In this document: positions 23,069 to 33,380 of the stretch, piece by piece
How positions within the stretch are numbered: the first letter of the stretch is position 1
Layout of the letters: the number at the start of each line of letters is the position of its first letter
Origin: Paracentrotus lividus
Lineage: Eukaryota; Echinodermata; Echinoidea; Camarodonta; Echinidae
Direction of reading: 5' to 3'
Length of the DNA stretch: 64,000 nt
Assembly (NCBI GenBank): GCA_940671915.1
Contig: CALNVZ010002974.1
Coordinates: forward strand, 38,548,435-38,612,434
Program-made: the position numbers and the translations under genes
Notes under the pieces: model-generated
What the model was told of the DNA's origin: nothing
Database searches by the model: none
Seen by the model: only the letters and a program-made list of their open reading frames with translations

Positions 23069-23693
23069 GGGTTGGGCAAATCAATACTTTTTTTTTCTGA
23101 GATGTTATTTCAAACAAGTTATGTTTCTATATTCAAATTTGATGTAGAATCCAAAAGTGACAACAATGTTTGTGTACGATCATGTCTGACGTCGCTAAAG
23201 TGCAAAAAAAAAAAAAAGGTGTATTTTGCCCATTTATCACACACTTTATAGGTAGAAACCAGATTATTTTGTTTCTATGTGGGTTTTGAAGGTCAAGAAA
23301 CACAAATCTGACAAGTTAATCATGACCTAATGTACCTAGTATGTGTTATAGATGTTATTTAGTGATTTTAATATGAGGTGATTTTTGCTCGTTGTTGACT
23401 GAAACTAGCTACTACACTAACAGTCAACTTAGGTAGGATTAATCATGCTGAAGAGGTCAGATTTAGGTTTCCTGACACCCAAAACCCATATAAAAAATAA
23501 TAAAAGTGGTTTATACCTATAAAAACTATGATAATTGGGAAAATACGCCATTTTGGCGGCCATTTTGGTTTTTTGCACTTTAGTGATGGAAGATGTCATC
23601 GTACACAAGAATAATTGTACTTTTTGGTTTCCACATCAAATTTAACCATATAGACAACTTGTTTGAAAAAAAAAGTTGAGATTCGCCCAACCC
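23069..23693. mobile_element. Foldback MITE with GGGTTGGGC ends
   Basis: The left end gggttgggcaaatc and the right end gattcgcccaaccc are inverse and flanked by TA on both sides. Inner arm segments, such as caagttatgtttc..aaatttgatgt and acatcaaattt...acaacttg, and the tgcactttagtg blocks, are also inverse. About 625 bp, TA target, no ORF; mariner-like non-autonomous. Confidence 0.82.
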
Positions 23694-23806
23694 TAGATTT
23701 AGTACTAATAAACCTCTGTAGAGGGTGAGACTGATTTATCATACAGACTCATGCATGAGTGAGCACGCGATCGAGGCAAAATGTTCCCTTTGAATTTGAT
23801 TAAATA

Positions 23807-23942
23807 ATGGCGAGTAAACAGAAGGATTTGATACGTCGCGTTGACCGGGCAAGAAACTTCAAACCCAAGCGAGGAATATTGAACGTGCAGCCTGAAGATA
23901 TACTCATGATCATCGACTTTAACAACATCCATTATGAATCAA
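23807..23942 (+). CDS. Possible start exon of an unidentified protein
   Basis: ATG at 23807 opens a 45-codon frame, MASKQKDLIRRVDRARNFKP and on to DFNNIHYES, ending at a consensus GTAAGT donor in phase 1. It is lysine/arginine-rich at first, then acidic-hydrophobic, and looks less biased than surrounding noise. I do not recognise a family. It could be the N-terminal cytoplasmic exon of the sulfotransferase gene downstream, but that next exon starts in phase 0, so an intervening exon or a one-base error would be required. It may also belong to another gene or be chance. Confidence 0.3.
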
Positions 23943-24510
23943 GTAAGTAAACCCTTAATGTTATACACATACTCATTTGCGGCATTTCTTTTTTCATTTA
24001 CCCATTTTAGAAATATTTATATCATGTGTGATATTCCGTTTCAGGCACAAGAAAAAAGCTTAGCTAATAAATTTGATATTATTACCTTCATTACCGGATA
24101 TATTACTGAATTATCAACGTTCGAATTATGCAGTAGTCTGCAGCCGAGTTTCCACTAAAAAAAAAAAAAAAATCACCACCATGTTCATAATAAATCAAAG
24201 TATTTTGTAAAACTTCAATCACGATGCACATGATCACACTGCTTGTGATAAAGAACAGTGAAGGCTAAAGCAAGATTGGGAAATCTTTATTTGACCAAGT
24301 CATATTAACCGTTTATATTTCCCAAATCATATTAACCTTTTATATTTCCAAAGCTATATGATTATAGGGCCTACATAATACTATACGGTCTAGACGCATT
24401 TGTAAATAATAATTAAAAAAAAACAATAAAATAAGTATCAAGTTTGTTTATTCGCATCGATTGTGTGCTTTAATATTATTTGATTTTCAATATGATATTA
24501 TAAATAACTT

Positions 24511-24512
24511 TT

Positions 24513-24565
<53 letters not shown>
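24511..24565. repeat. (TG)n microsatellite
   Basis: About 27 dinucleotide units, one interruption near the start. Confidence 0.95.
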
Positions 24566-24566
<1 letters not shown>

Positions 24567-25289
24567 TCTTCATGTGCTCATAGTAATTTACTATATTTTA
24601 GGCCTACTGATCTTTATAGTTTTGTGATGAGATAGGAAATGCCTTAATCATCATATTATTAATATTTACAGTTTACACCACGGACCACCTTTTTTGTTAA
24701 TCTACTAGAATGACTATATAGATGCAATGTATTTACATCATTACGCAGTCAATGCCTGGAATTATCTAAACGCCCATGTACAATTGTTTTTGTTTGGTCA
24801 GAAAGCAATACTTATACTTCTCACGTCATCAACTAGTATATGACCAAAGATCCCTGTTCTTTTCACTGAACTCACTCAACCCTATACATGACTGCCCATC
24901 TTTGCAGTGATTACTGCTCATGAACAATAGGAGATACAGACACAATATAAGGCAGGTCTTTGAAAAAAACCATGCATCAGTGTTGTGAAAAGCAAATGAT
25001 AAAAGGATTCTATTCAGATTGCACTAAACAGCCTCATATGACAGAAGCTGGACACAATAGGAGAAAGCGTTTCAAAACAAAATCATTTCAATCTGCTCAC
25101 ATGCAGGGATTTGCATTTATAAGTGGTATCTAACTTGCCATTAAACGGGTTTGAGACTAGAGTCTCCGCGACGTCTCATGAGTCGCTGGAAAATAGAACA
25201 TGTTCATATCTATGAGATTTTTTTACCGTCGCAGAAACGTCTTTGAGACGTCTGCAATTTCCCAAGACGTGAGATATCACCGTCCTATA

Positions 25290-26440
25290 GTTATATTATA
25301 AATACTCTCAAATATTTTCAGCAATTCTCTTTCAGCTTTACCCGGAAATGTAATTCTTAATAATAATATAATTGATATAGTAATTGACTCAACGAAATTT
25401 CTTGGTTTAATCATAGACAACAAACTCTCATGGAAACAACATACCACAAATTTATGCAAATTATTGTCCAGAAATGTTGGTGTCATCAACAAAATTAAAT
25501 GCTGTTTTCCCTCCAATATCCTTTTAAATTTGTATAATACACTCATACTTCCCTATTTGAACTATGGGATATTAGCTTGGGGCAATTCATCGAGAATGTA
25601 TCTGGATAGAATACTTCTTATTCAAAAACGTATAATCAGGATTATTAATCATAAAGATAGATTGGCTCACACAGATCATCTCTTCTTTTCTAACAATGTA
25701 TTGAAAATTTACGATTTATATCATCTCCGTCATGGTTGTTTCATGTATCAGTTAGATCGTGACGAACTGCCAACTGTACTAAATCTATTATTCTCCAAAA
25801 ATGAACAATTCCATAGCTACCCAACAAGACAATTATCATCTTTTCACATTCCATTATTAAGAACTTTAATTAAACAGAGAACTATCATTTACACTGGACC
25901 TCTTTTTTTCAATTCTCTTGACGAGTCATTTAAACTTTCACCAAGCTTATTTTCCTTTAAACGTAAACTCAAATCTAGCCAAATCAATAACTACAATGTA
26001 CATTTTTAAACTGCGGAAGGCTTCACAATGTTAATGTCTTGTGTATAAAGTATTTTCCCGTTCCGTGTGGTATTGTACTTTGTATCGTTTATATTTATGT
26101 AATATTTTTATAAATTTTCATTTAGTGATACAATTGATTTAAGTTTGGGAGCCTATATTTACAAGCTATGCTTTTTTAGGTTCCCCCACAATAACAGCAA
26201 TTAAGTTAATTGACTTGTTTCTAAATTATACATTCACCTGTTCTGTTTACATTGTAATTATGTTATGAGAATTGAAATGTGTATTTTAAATGATTTTGCT
26301 ATGCAAACACATTTATGTTTTGTTACTGTTATTGTGGGAAAATAAATAAATAAAATAAAATAAAAAATAAAAATTGTCTATAAAAAAAAATAATAAATAA
26401 AAAAAAATAAAAAAATAAAATGACTGTTTGCTCTGGTTCT
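25290..26440 (+). mobile_element. 5'-truncated non-LTR retrotransposon (reverse transcriptase tail)
   Basis: An open frame from about 25290 to the stop at 26007-26009 encodes a typical LINE C-terminus: STKFLGLIIDNKLSWKQH, then LYNTLILPYLNYGILAWGN, RILLIQKRIIRIIN, AHTDHLFF and FNSLDESFKLSPSLFSFKRK. TKFLGVIID and LPYL.YG...WG are hallmark post-RT segments of L2/CR1-related LINEs (Crack/Daphne type possible). A 3' UTR of about 330 bp follows and ends in AAATAAA-rich tail repeats near 26340-26430. The catalytic FADD-box RT region is absent, so the copy is dead on arrival. Confidence 0.88.
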
Positions 26441-26566
26441 TCGCTCCCACGAGAATTTGTTTTTATGAAGTGGTTATAAATCCTTGTTGATAAACTTTGG
26501 ATTGAAAAAAATGTGACACTTTGCCATCTTGTCCTCTTTCCCTCTATCTCCTCTCCCCCTTAACAG

Positions 26567-26926
26567 ACCCAGAAATGGAAATTCATCGCTTTGGTAATGC
26601 TCTTCACAGTAACAACTTTGTTATACATTGACAAAAGTGGTAAAGACTGTTCTGCCAACAATGTCTTACATTCAGCGACTAATGAACATGAGTTTGATCA
26701 GAGAAGAAGGGATGTGTATACGTCACATCAAGACCCTTCTGACGTCACTAAGAAGACTCCTGATGTCACCTACGAGATGGATGATGAACACCAATTTATT
26801 CAGAGAAGAAAGGACGCAGTTCCCTCAGATGTCAACTACGAGAAGACTGATGAACATCAGTTTGATCAGAGAAGAGAAGATACGTCACATCGAGTTCCCT
26901 CTGACATCATCAAGATGGCGCCTGAT
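26567..26926 (+). CDS. Sulfotransferase gene: signal-anchor and stem exon
   Basis: 120-codon exon between a pyrimidine-rich TTAACAG acceptor and a GTAAGT donor, phase 0 at both ends, joining in frame to 29345-29588. It starts TQKWKFIALVMLFTVTTLLY: basic residues then about 16 hydrophobic residues, a type II signal anchor of a Golgi membrane enzyme. The lumenal stem then has three tandem repeats, each with (D/N)EHxFxQRRxD followed 4-9 residues later by PSD(V/I), which is unusual for a glycosaminoglycan sulfotransferase stem. The start codon must lie in an upstream exon; the internal ATG would remove part of the anchor. The catalytic exons downstream identify the family. Confidence 0.8.
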
Positions 26927-26960
26927 GTAAGTATCATAAACAGATGAACCAATGAATATA

Positions 26961-28302
26961 CAGTGCGTATCAATAAAAACGGGACAGTTTTGAAAAGTCT
27001 GTCAAAATTTTGTTTCAAATCATGGTGTCTATATTTTGAAGTTAATAGATGCTCTCAAGTGTTATCTTTCAGATGCAATTAAAAAAATAATTTTCGTTAA
27101 TGCTTGAGCGCACACGGAACGTTTTTGTCAGGGGCTAAAAAAGAGGCTTTCGCACAAAATGAAAAAAAAGAGAAATGTGATCACCAGACTTCTTGCTAAT
27201 CAGCAGACTTCCTCTTAACCTTTTTCATTATCTTTGCCATTATTCTTTTTAATTATGGCTTTCAAAATTCATTTACAAGCTATTTATTTACTTGAATTGT
27301 TTTTTTTTTTTTTTTCTTCTTTTTTTTTTCTCATTGTTAGCATGTTATCTTTGAGCATTGAATATTCCTTCAAACTTGAAAAAAAATGTCGTCAACCACA
27401 AGTAGGGGATTTGGTGGTTGGTAGATTAGTTGATTGATAGATTGATATTCATTGTTTGATTGATGATGGATTTATTATTGATCGATTGACTGAATGAAGG
27501 ACTGAAAGATTGAACATTTGAATGATTTATCGTTTGATTAATTTATTGATTGTTTGAATGATTGATTGGTCAATAATTGATTAAATCGTTGGAAGAATCA
27601 TAGGAAATCGACTCAAAGGACTAACATAATCATTGATCAGTGAAAAGCAACAATCAATCCGAATGGAGTACCTGATTCAGAATAGTGATGATTCAGAATA
27701 AATAATGACATTTGAATTTAATGAAAGCCTTTTTTCCCCTTTTTTTGGACCCCCCCCCCCCCACCCCAACAAAAAAACTTTCCCGTGTTACGCTCAAACA
27801 TGAACGAAACAAACAAAGCAATCAATCAATCAGTAAATCAATCAATTAACCAATAAACCAAATACCCTTTCTTAGGTTGGGAAAAAAATTTGTAAAGTTA
27901 ATTTGAAAGATTATTCATTGCTAAAAAATAACTTATTAAAATGAAAATCAAAAACAAGAACGAAACATTTAAGTAAATAAATAGCTGTGTAAATGGACTT
28001 TGAAAGCATTATTCGAAAATAATGGCAAAGATAATGAAATGGTTAAAAGGAAGTCTGGTGATTAGCAAGAGGTCTGCTGATCATATTTCTCATTTTCTTT
28101 CATTTTGTGCACAAGTCTTTTTTTTGAGCCCCTGACAAAAACGTTCCGTGTGCGCTAAAGCAAGTACGAAACTTATTTTTGTAATGGTATTTGAAAGATA
28201 AGACTTCAGAGCATGTATTAATATCGAAATATAGACATCATAAGTTGAGACGAAATTTTGGCAGACTTTTCAAAACTGTCCCGTTTTTACTGATGCGCAC
28301 TG
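26961..28302. mobile_element. Long-TIR element with CAGTGCGTATCAATAAA ends
   Basis: The left end cagtgcgtatcaataaaaac and the right end gtttttactgatgcgcactg are inverse and flanked by TA. The arms remain inversely similar for about 300 bp (for example acggaacgtttttgtcaggg and its inverse, and the gtctggtgattagcaaga block). The middle holds tgattgat-rich low-complexity sequence (27400-27600 and inverse around 27810). No transposase frame. It sits in the intron between the stem and catalytic exons; mariner-like, non-autonomous. Confidence 0.85.
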
Positions 28303-28633
28303 TAGAGAGAAATAAATTATGAAAAGCCTCCCTATCTTTACACAAACCCTTTTCCCATTGTTTTTGTGGTGGTACATTTCTTTTAAATGAAATTTTATGT
28401 CCTATTTATTTAAGCAACATTTCGATAGGAACACAAAGCGATCTCATGAATCATGAACTGCTGTAAGAATTAGATTCAAATTTAAAAATACACTGAAACA
28501 TAAGCTACATTATTAAGAAATTCGTCTACCTTTCAAGTTGAGCTTTTGTAATGATGCACAGACAACTTTATCTCATCAACGTACAACTCTCCTTCAAATT
28601 ATTAGCTCGAAATTTTAAACAATACACCTATAT

Positions 28634-28790
28634 TTGTAATATTCAATGAAAATCATTGGACCAAATCTAAGTAAAGTAACGCACCCTATATTTTGCGCAG
28701 AGGTTTGAGCATATTTAATTAGGGGTATTTGTCATAATATATTGTTCATTATAATTTAAGATCTGACCCACATTTTGCCCTGATTATCTC
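28634..28790. repeat. Inverted partner of the 12590-12752 repeat
   Basis: Highly similar inverse copy of 12590-12752, again directly joined to a (CT)n tract. Confidence 0.8.
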
Positions 28791-28965
28791 TCTCTCTCTC
28801 TCTCTTTCTTTCCTTCTCTCTCTCTCTCTATCTCTCTCTCTCTCTCTCATTCCTTCTCTCTCTCACCCTCTCTCTCTCTCTCTCTCGTTCTCTCCTTCTC
28901 TCTCTTTCTAACTTTATCCTCTTTTCCCATCTACTCTTTATTCCCCCCTCTCTCTCTATCTCTCG
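28785..28965. repeat. (CT)n-rich microsatellite
   Basis: Interrupted CT/TCTC tract of about 180 bp, intronic. Confidence 0.9.
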
Positions 28966-29344
28966 GTTTAGATTTTTATTTCATTTCCATGTTCATCCTT
29001 ATAATATTCGAAGTATTTCCTAATGTAGTATTACAACAATTTGTGTTCAAACAGGTGAACGCCACAAACAGAGCATGAACTGACGTCACATAGTCATAAA
29101 TTAACTGATCATAAAATCTGACAATGAATACATATAATTAGCTTATGCAAATAATGCATAGTGGAAAAGAGACGGTGGTAAAAACGAACGAAACAGAAAG
29201 AGAGGTAATAAGGAGAGAAAAATAGAAGGGGAGAAAGTTTTAATTATTTCTTTTGGTTTATTTTATTTAAAGTGACCCATGGTCATCAAATATTAATAAA
29301 TCTTATTATTTTGTAATAATTTTATGGGGTGATCTTTCTCGCAG

Positions 29345-29588
29345 ATTTTCCGAAAAGTTCCCCGTCAGTTTCTACCCCAGTACAAGAGTCCATGTTGGTT
29401 TGATAAAGGAGGTGAACTGTATTGCTTGCCATACTTCTACGTCATCGGTGTGGCGAAATGTGGCACGACCGATTTGTGGGACAAGATCACCCAGCACCCG
29501 GATGTAGTGGCTAGTGTACCCAAAGAACCGCACTGGTGGGCTAGACGTAGACTTGGTGATACAGCGACACCCATTCACGTTAAAGAAG
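29345..29588 (+). CDS. CHST15-like: CHST15-like sulfotransferase, PAPS-binding exon
   Basis: 244 nt exon, acceptor CTCGCAG, donor GTAACA, phase 0 in and phase 1 out. It encodes LPQYKSPCWFD, YCLPYFYVIGVAKCGTTDLW, DKITQHPDVV and KEPHWWARRRLG. The KCGTTDLWDK segment is the 5'-phosphosulfate-binding loop of PAPS-dependent sulfotransferases. LPYFY.IG..KCGTTDL.DK...HP and KEPHWW.R are specific to the N-acetylgalactosamine 4-sulfate 6-O-sulfotransferase family (CHST15), which makes chondroitin sulfate E in the Golgi. The frame is intact. Echinoderms are known to have expanded families of this type, so one-to-one orthology with CHST15 is not claimed. Confidence 0.93.
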
Positions 29589-29744
29589 GTAACATCATTT
29601 TATAGCAACCGGTGTATATGGAAAATGCGCGCTGTGATTCGTTGGATTTGAATCACGTAATGTGCATTACATATGGAAAGTGTATGTCTACGACCCTTTG
29701 AAGAAAACTTCATCTTCTCTATAGGGAAATCCAGTGGGATCTTA

Positions 29745-30060
29745 TTTCAGAATTTCAGCTTTTGGTCTAATTATACCACTTCGCCTATTCACCATTTCGG
29801 CTATAATGTGTACTTGCTCTATCACCACTTGGCCACTTTCAGTAACAAACTGATAATAGACCAAATATTCATGTGGCCATAAGACCAAAATGCAACAAGA
29901 CCATTTGGCTATTAGACGAATTTGCAATTAGACCTAGTGGTCATTACACCAATATTATGCAATAAACCGAGGGTAAATTAGACCAAATTGTTAGTAGAGC
30001 AAATTGGTTTAGCCCATATGCAATCGGAGAATTAGACCAACCGATGTTAGACCAAGTTGA
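29745..30060. repeat. 'ttggtctaat' foldback repeat, second block
   Basis: Same unit family as 8745-9155: left half ttggtctaattataccactt, right half ccatttggctattagacgaa and attagaccaa variants. Intronic. Confidence 0.7.
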
Positions 30061-30101
30061 TATAAACCTCTCCATTCCCCCCCCCCCCATAATATCATCA
30101 G

Positions 30102-30248
30102 TTCTTCGGATACGGGAGATGACTGGCGATGAAGATGATTCTTCAATCAACTGGTATCTCAACTGGCTCAAAACGTTTGGAGTCGAATCAGTTCAGGCTA
30201 GTCCTACTCAGAAAGCTGACGGGGCTCTCTACTATCCAAAGGTTTTTG
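30102..30248 (+). CDS. CHST15-like: CHST15-like sulfotransferase, third catalytic-region exon
   Basis: 147 nt exon after a C-rich tract and ATCAG acceptor; donor GTAAGA. Phase 1 in and phase 1 out, matching the upstream donor. It encodes LRIREMTGDEDDSSINWYLN, WLKTFGVESVQ and KADGALYYPKVF. In the family this region follows the KEPHWW motif and leads to the G.ASAS/T acceptor-binding segment. Sequence similarity is modest, but phase, position and the DxSSINWYLNWL block fit. Confidence 0.75.
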
Positions 30249-30723
30249 GTAAGATTTCTACAATTGCGATATTCTTTTAACTTATCATGCACCAAATTTG
30301 AACACCCTTTGGTTCATCACTCATTAAGTAGGTAAGAAAAAATTTAGAAGAGCAATTAAAAAAGTTTCGTCCACATCGTTTTTTATTGTTATAAAAGTTT
30401 GAAAGGTTTGGTTGGGTATCCTCATCTTGGCAAAATTGCTTTAAAATGACTGATTTTGCGGACAAACTCTCGATATTTTGTATAAATGTTTTCCTATTTC
30501 CCCTTTATTTCTCATATATCTGATTGTCTTTCTCTAACCTTGATATATGAGGTGTGAAATTAATTACTTTGTTATTCCGTTTTTGATGACATTTTCGTTG
30601 TTGTGCTTGTTCAATTTTACTCTACTTAAAAATAAAAAATCTTATTTAAAAAAGTCTTGAGTCCACCTTTAAGTTCGCTTTGTGTATAGCCATAATTTCA
30701 CTCTAACTTTTTACTCCAATTAC

Positions 30724-30866
30724 GATACTTTATGGCGGAAGGGATGCGTCGATCAGTACTTCAAGTTCTTGGGGTAAAGATGAGAGGAACTACACCAATG
30801 CTGACCTCATCCATGCCGTTCACCTCAAGCCAAAATAATTATGATTGTCAGAGACCCAACACAAGG
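30724..30866 (+). CDS. CHST15-like: CHST15-like sulfotransferase, RDP exon, 1-bp deletion
   Basis: The frame gives YGGRDASISTSSWGKD, NADLIHAVHLKPK, then, after a one-base shift, IIMIVRDPTQ before a GTAGGT donor. IVRDP is the 3'-phosphate-binding motif of PAPS sulfotransferases, and DASIST matches the family's (A)SAST segment. The shift falls in an A-run (ccaaaataatt), where one more A restores the reading. No AG acceptor stands at the expected left border (around 30724), so a small local error or acceptor loss is likely there too. The left boundary is therefore approximate. Confidence 0.75.
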
Positions 30867-30885
30867 GTAGGTGTTCAGTAGCGGA

Positions 30886-30970
30886 TCCAGCCTTAGCCCA
30901 TACAATGGAAAGTATCGGCCCATGCCCAAACATAATAGAGCCGCTATTATCCCCTGGCCCGACATGCAAA
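30886..30970. repeat. Short repeat 'cagtagcggatccag', partner at 38126-38250
   Basis: cagtagcgga...aagtatcggcccatg...aacataatagagccgctatt...ccgacaaatg-like sequence recurs at 38126-38250. It probably represents fragments of one hAT-like or SINE-like family. Confidence 0.6.
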
Positions 30971-31198
30971 ATGTTTTGAAAGAACGATCTGTGGATCCTC
31001 TTCTTGGTGTTAACACCAGTGACATGATAACGTCAGAAAAGAAAAAACAAAATAAAACAGAAGTGTAAGCTATTTACAGCGAGTATGTAAGGGAAATTGA
31101 TTTTTAAAAAAATCAAATGATTTATAAAAAAAAAACAACCCTGAACTGTATACAAAGTAGTCATTCCTAAAGCAGATATGGATTGTGTTGGCATGTAT

Positions 31199-31276
31199 GT
31201 GTGCGTGTATGTGTGTGTGTCTGTGTGTGTGTGAGGTGTGTGTGTTGGTGTGTGTGTTTTTTTTTTTTTTTTTTTT
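31199..31276. repeat. (GT)n tract followed by a T-run
   Basis: Interrupted GT repeats then about 20 T. Intronic. Confidence 0.9.
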
Positions 31277-31439
31277 AACTATATGCAAATATTCCCTTAT
31301 TTAGATTCCTGTAACAATTTATGGGGGAACACCAAGTAGTGCAGAATATTGTTAGGATAATCTTAATGAGCCACCAAGTGTACACACACTGAACTTTTAT
31401 TAAAGCCTTAAAAGTATTAAAATTGAATTATCTCAAAAA

Positions 31440-31455
31440 ATATATTATAATATAT

Positions 31456-31500
<45 letters not shown>
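31440..31500. repeat. (TA)n microsatellite
   Basis: Alternating TA with short interruptions on the left. Intronic. Confidence 0.9.
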
Positions 31501-31504
<4 letters not shown>

Positions 31505-32651
31505 TTTGTATTTTTACAGCAAATCTGCTGTCAGCAGAGTCGCCATAAACAAATGTAATTTAAAAAAATACTTATGTGTGAATTTCTCCTGCAAATAATT
31601 ACATGAGAAATACAAAATATACATTTTTTTTTTTTTTTTTTTTTTTACAGTGCAACAATATGTTTTTGTTGAACCTAAATATACTTTGTTTGAGTTATTG
31701 TGCAATTTCATAACTACAGCACGAGGTTGTGTGAATTAATTCACATACCCAAGCATAGAAAACGTATCGTGCAATTCAATATTCGTTACACCGCGGTCTA
31801 AATTTTGGAACGATCTCCCCAGCAACATAAAAAATCACTGTCGGTGTCAAGCTTCAAATTCAAATAAAAAAAGTACTACAACATTACCCATCACAAAGTT
31901 GTAGTGTATTGTGTAATGTATTAAACTTTTAATGGCATAGCATTTATGAAATGCAATGGGTAACCATCTTTTGCTTTCGTGTGCCTTATGTACAATGGGA
32001 GCTTGAGGTATTAACACTTCTCTTTCTTTCCACGGGTGCCATGGTGCCATGCATTCCGGATACTGGGCTTTCTTTCTCTTTTCCTAAAGCAGGTGTTTGC
32101 AACAAGTTGGGTGTCCCTCTAATGTAATTTAGTCATTTTATCTGCAAAATCCGAGTGTGTAATCCAGTTTATATACTTTTTATAAGCAGTCTCAGGTTTG
32201 TAATTTAGAATTTTGGCCGGTTCCTACCACCCTCTCTTCTCTCTCTTTCTCTCATACCTATAATGTTACTTGCTTTAAAATTCAACAATATTATTATAAT
32301 CCGTGTGTTTGAAATAACAATGAATCTCCCTATTACTTGTGCATTTATTAGCAACACAAGCATGTTGCTTATCGGGAATTTCACCTCCTTTTCTATGAAT
32401 CAGGGAATTAATGTCTGCATAAATAAAAGAAGCTTTGTGTTTGAAGCTCCTTAATGAAATGATGTGAAAAGAAATTGATGAAAAAAAACAAACTTTTCGA
32501 GCTTTAAATGGAATGTGGCATAATTCGTGTGTTACTTAATGTTAAAGCCAAGTTTCCAAATCAGATGTATAGTGCTTTTCAATGAAAATTCTAAAAACCA
32601 TTGGCTAACAATTATACTCATACCTTTATTTGTTATCTTCCATATCGCTAG

Positions 32652-32797
32652 ATTCTTCTCGCAATTCAATTACAACAGCCGCCACAAAGGCGAAGGAGTG
32701 GATATGTTTGATGATCTTGTCAGAAGACAAGTTCACTGCTTCACCAAATGTCGAGAAAAATTATTCCGAACAATACTGCACTTTTATAAAATATTGT
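32652..32797 (+). CDS. CHST15-like: CHST15-like sulfotransferase, post-RDP exon, 1-bp insertion
   Basis: Acceptor CGCTAG, donor GTAAGT. After RDPTQ the protein continues GFFSQFNYNSRHKGEGVD, MFDDLVRRQVHCF, then in another frame NYSEQYCTFIKYC, which lines up with the family's cysteine-containing Y..(C) segment. The switch falls in an AAAAA run (gagaaaaattatt), so one surplus A explains it. With that base ignored the exon ends in phase 0, exactly as the next exon requires. The other frame does not fit the next exon. Confidence 0.72.
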
Positions 32798-32929
32798 GTA
32801 AGTAACGTCATTTTCTTTTGTTTCATCAAAATTCAGGTTAATCTTACCTTTCTGTTATATCCTTTAAATTTTAATGTGCTATTTTACATTAAGCACATAC
32901 ACCTGATTACTGAAAAGTAATTGTTGAAG

Positions 32930-33195
32930 TATCGTTGTCTAGTGGTCATATCATTTGATTGGGCATGCAAAGGTCGTTAGTTCGATTCCCTACACTTGCA
33001 CTTATGTCCGTAGACAAATCATTCTATCTACTTGCTTCACTCCATCCAGGTGTAAATTGGTATACCAGATAAGCTTAAGCGCTACTTACTTGGCCGCTAT
33101 GAGCTATATGACTGGGGAGTGTGTATGTGTTAAGCAACATGAGCGTCATTCCTGACGGACCTGACGCTTCCAGATTGTTATTGTTATTAAGTATT
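32930..33195 (+). repeat. tRNA-derived SINE in a sulfotransferase intron
   Basis: The head has a tRNA-like A box (tgtctagtggtcatat) and B box (agttcgattccc). The body includes ctccatccaggtgtaaattggta, tggccgctatgagct and a ttgttattgttatta 3' tail. Similar heads lie at 35893-35975 and 47822-47910. Confidence 0.8.
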
Positions 33196-33237
33196 TTTTA
33201 TTACTTTTAAATATAAAATATTTTATCTCGTATCTAG

Positions 33238-33380
33238 GGTATGTCCAAGTCTATATACGTAGCGATAGCAGAGGACTGGATGAGAGTATACGGCCGGGTG
33301 GAATACATATTCTAAGATTAGAAGACTGGCACAGCGACACGGCTGGGAGTTGAAGAAAGTACTTAAATTCTTAGAACTCC
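33238..33380 (+). CDS. CHST15-like: CHST15-like sulfotransferase, RLEDW exon, two 1-bp deletions
   Basis: Acceptor ATCTAG, start in phase 0: GMSKSIYVAIAEDWMRVYGR then VEYI. After a one-base shift the reading is LRLEDWHSDTAG, and after a second one ELKKVLKFLEL. RLED in this position is conserved in CHST15-type enzymes (ILRLED), as is the following helix KK...FL.L. Both shifts look like a single missing base, one in a T-C junction and one in a G-run. The right border (GT at 33381) is uncertain, because its phase does not match the last exon cleanly. Confidence 0.78.

Noticed and set aside
32527-32805. 92-residue protein starting at 32527
   Set aside because: Only the part from 32652 onward is coding (sulfotransferase exon after an AG acceptor); the upstream part is intron.
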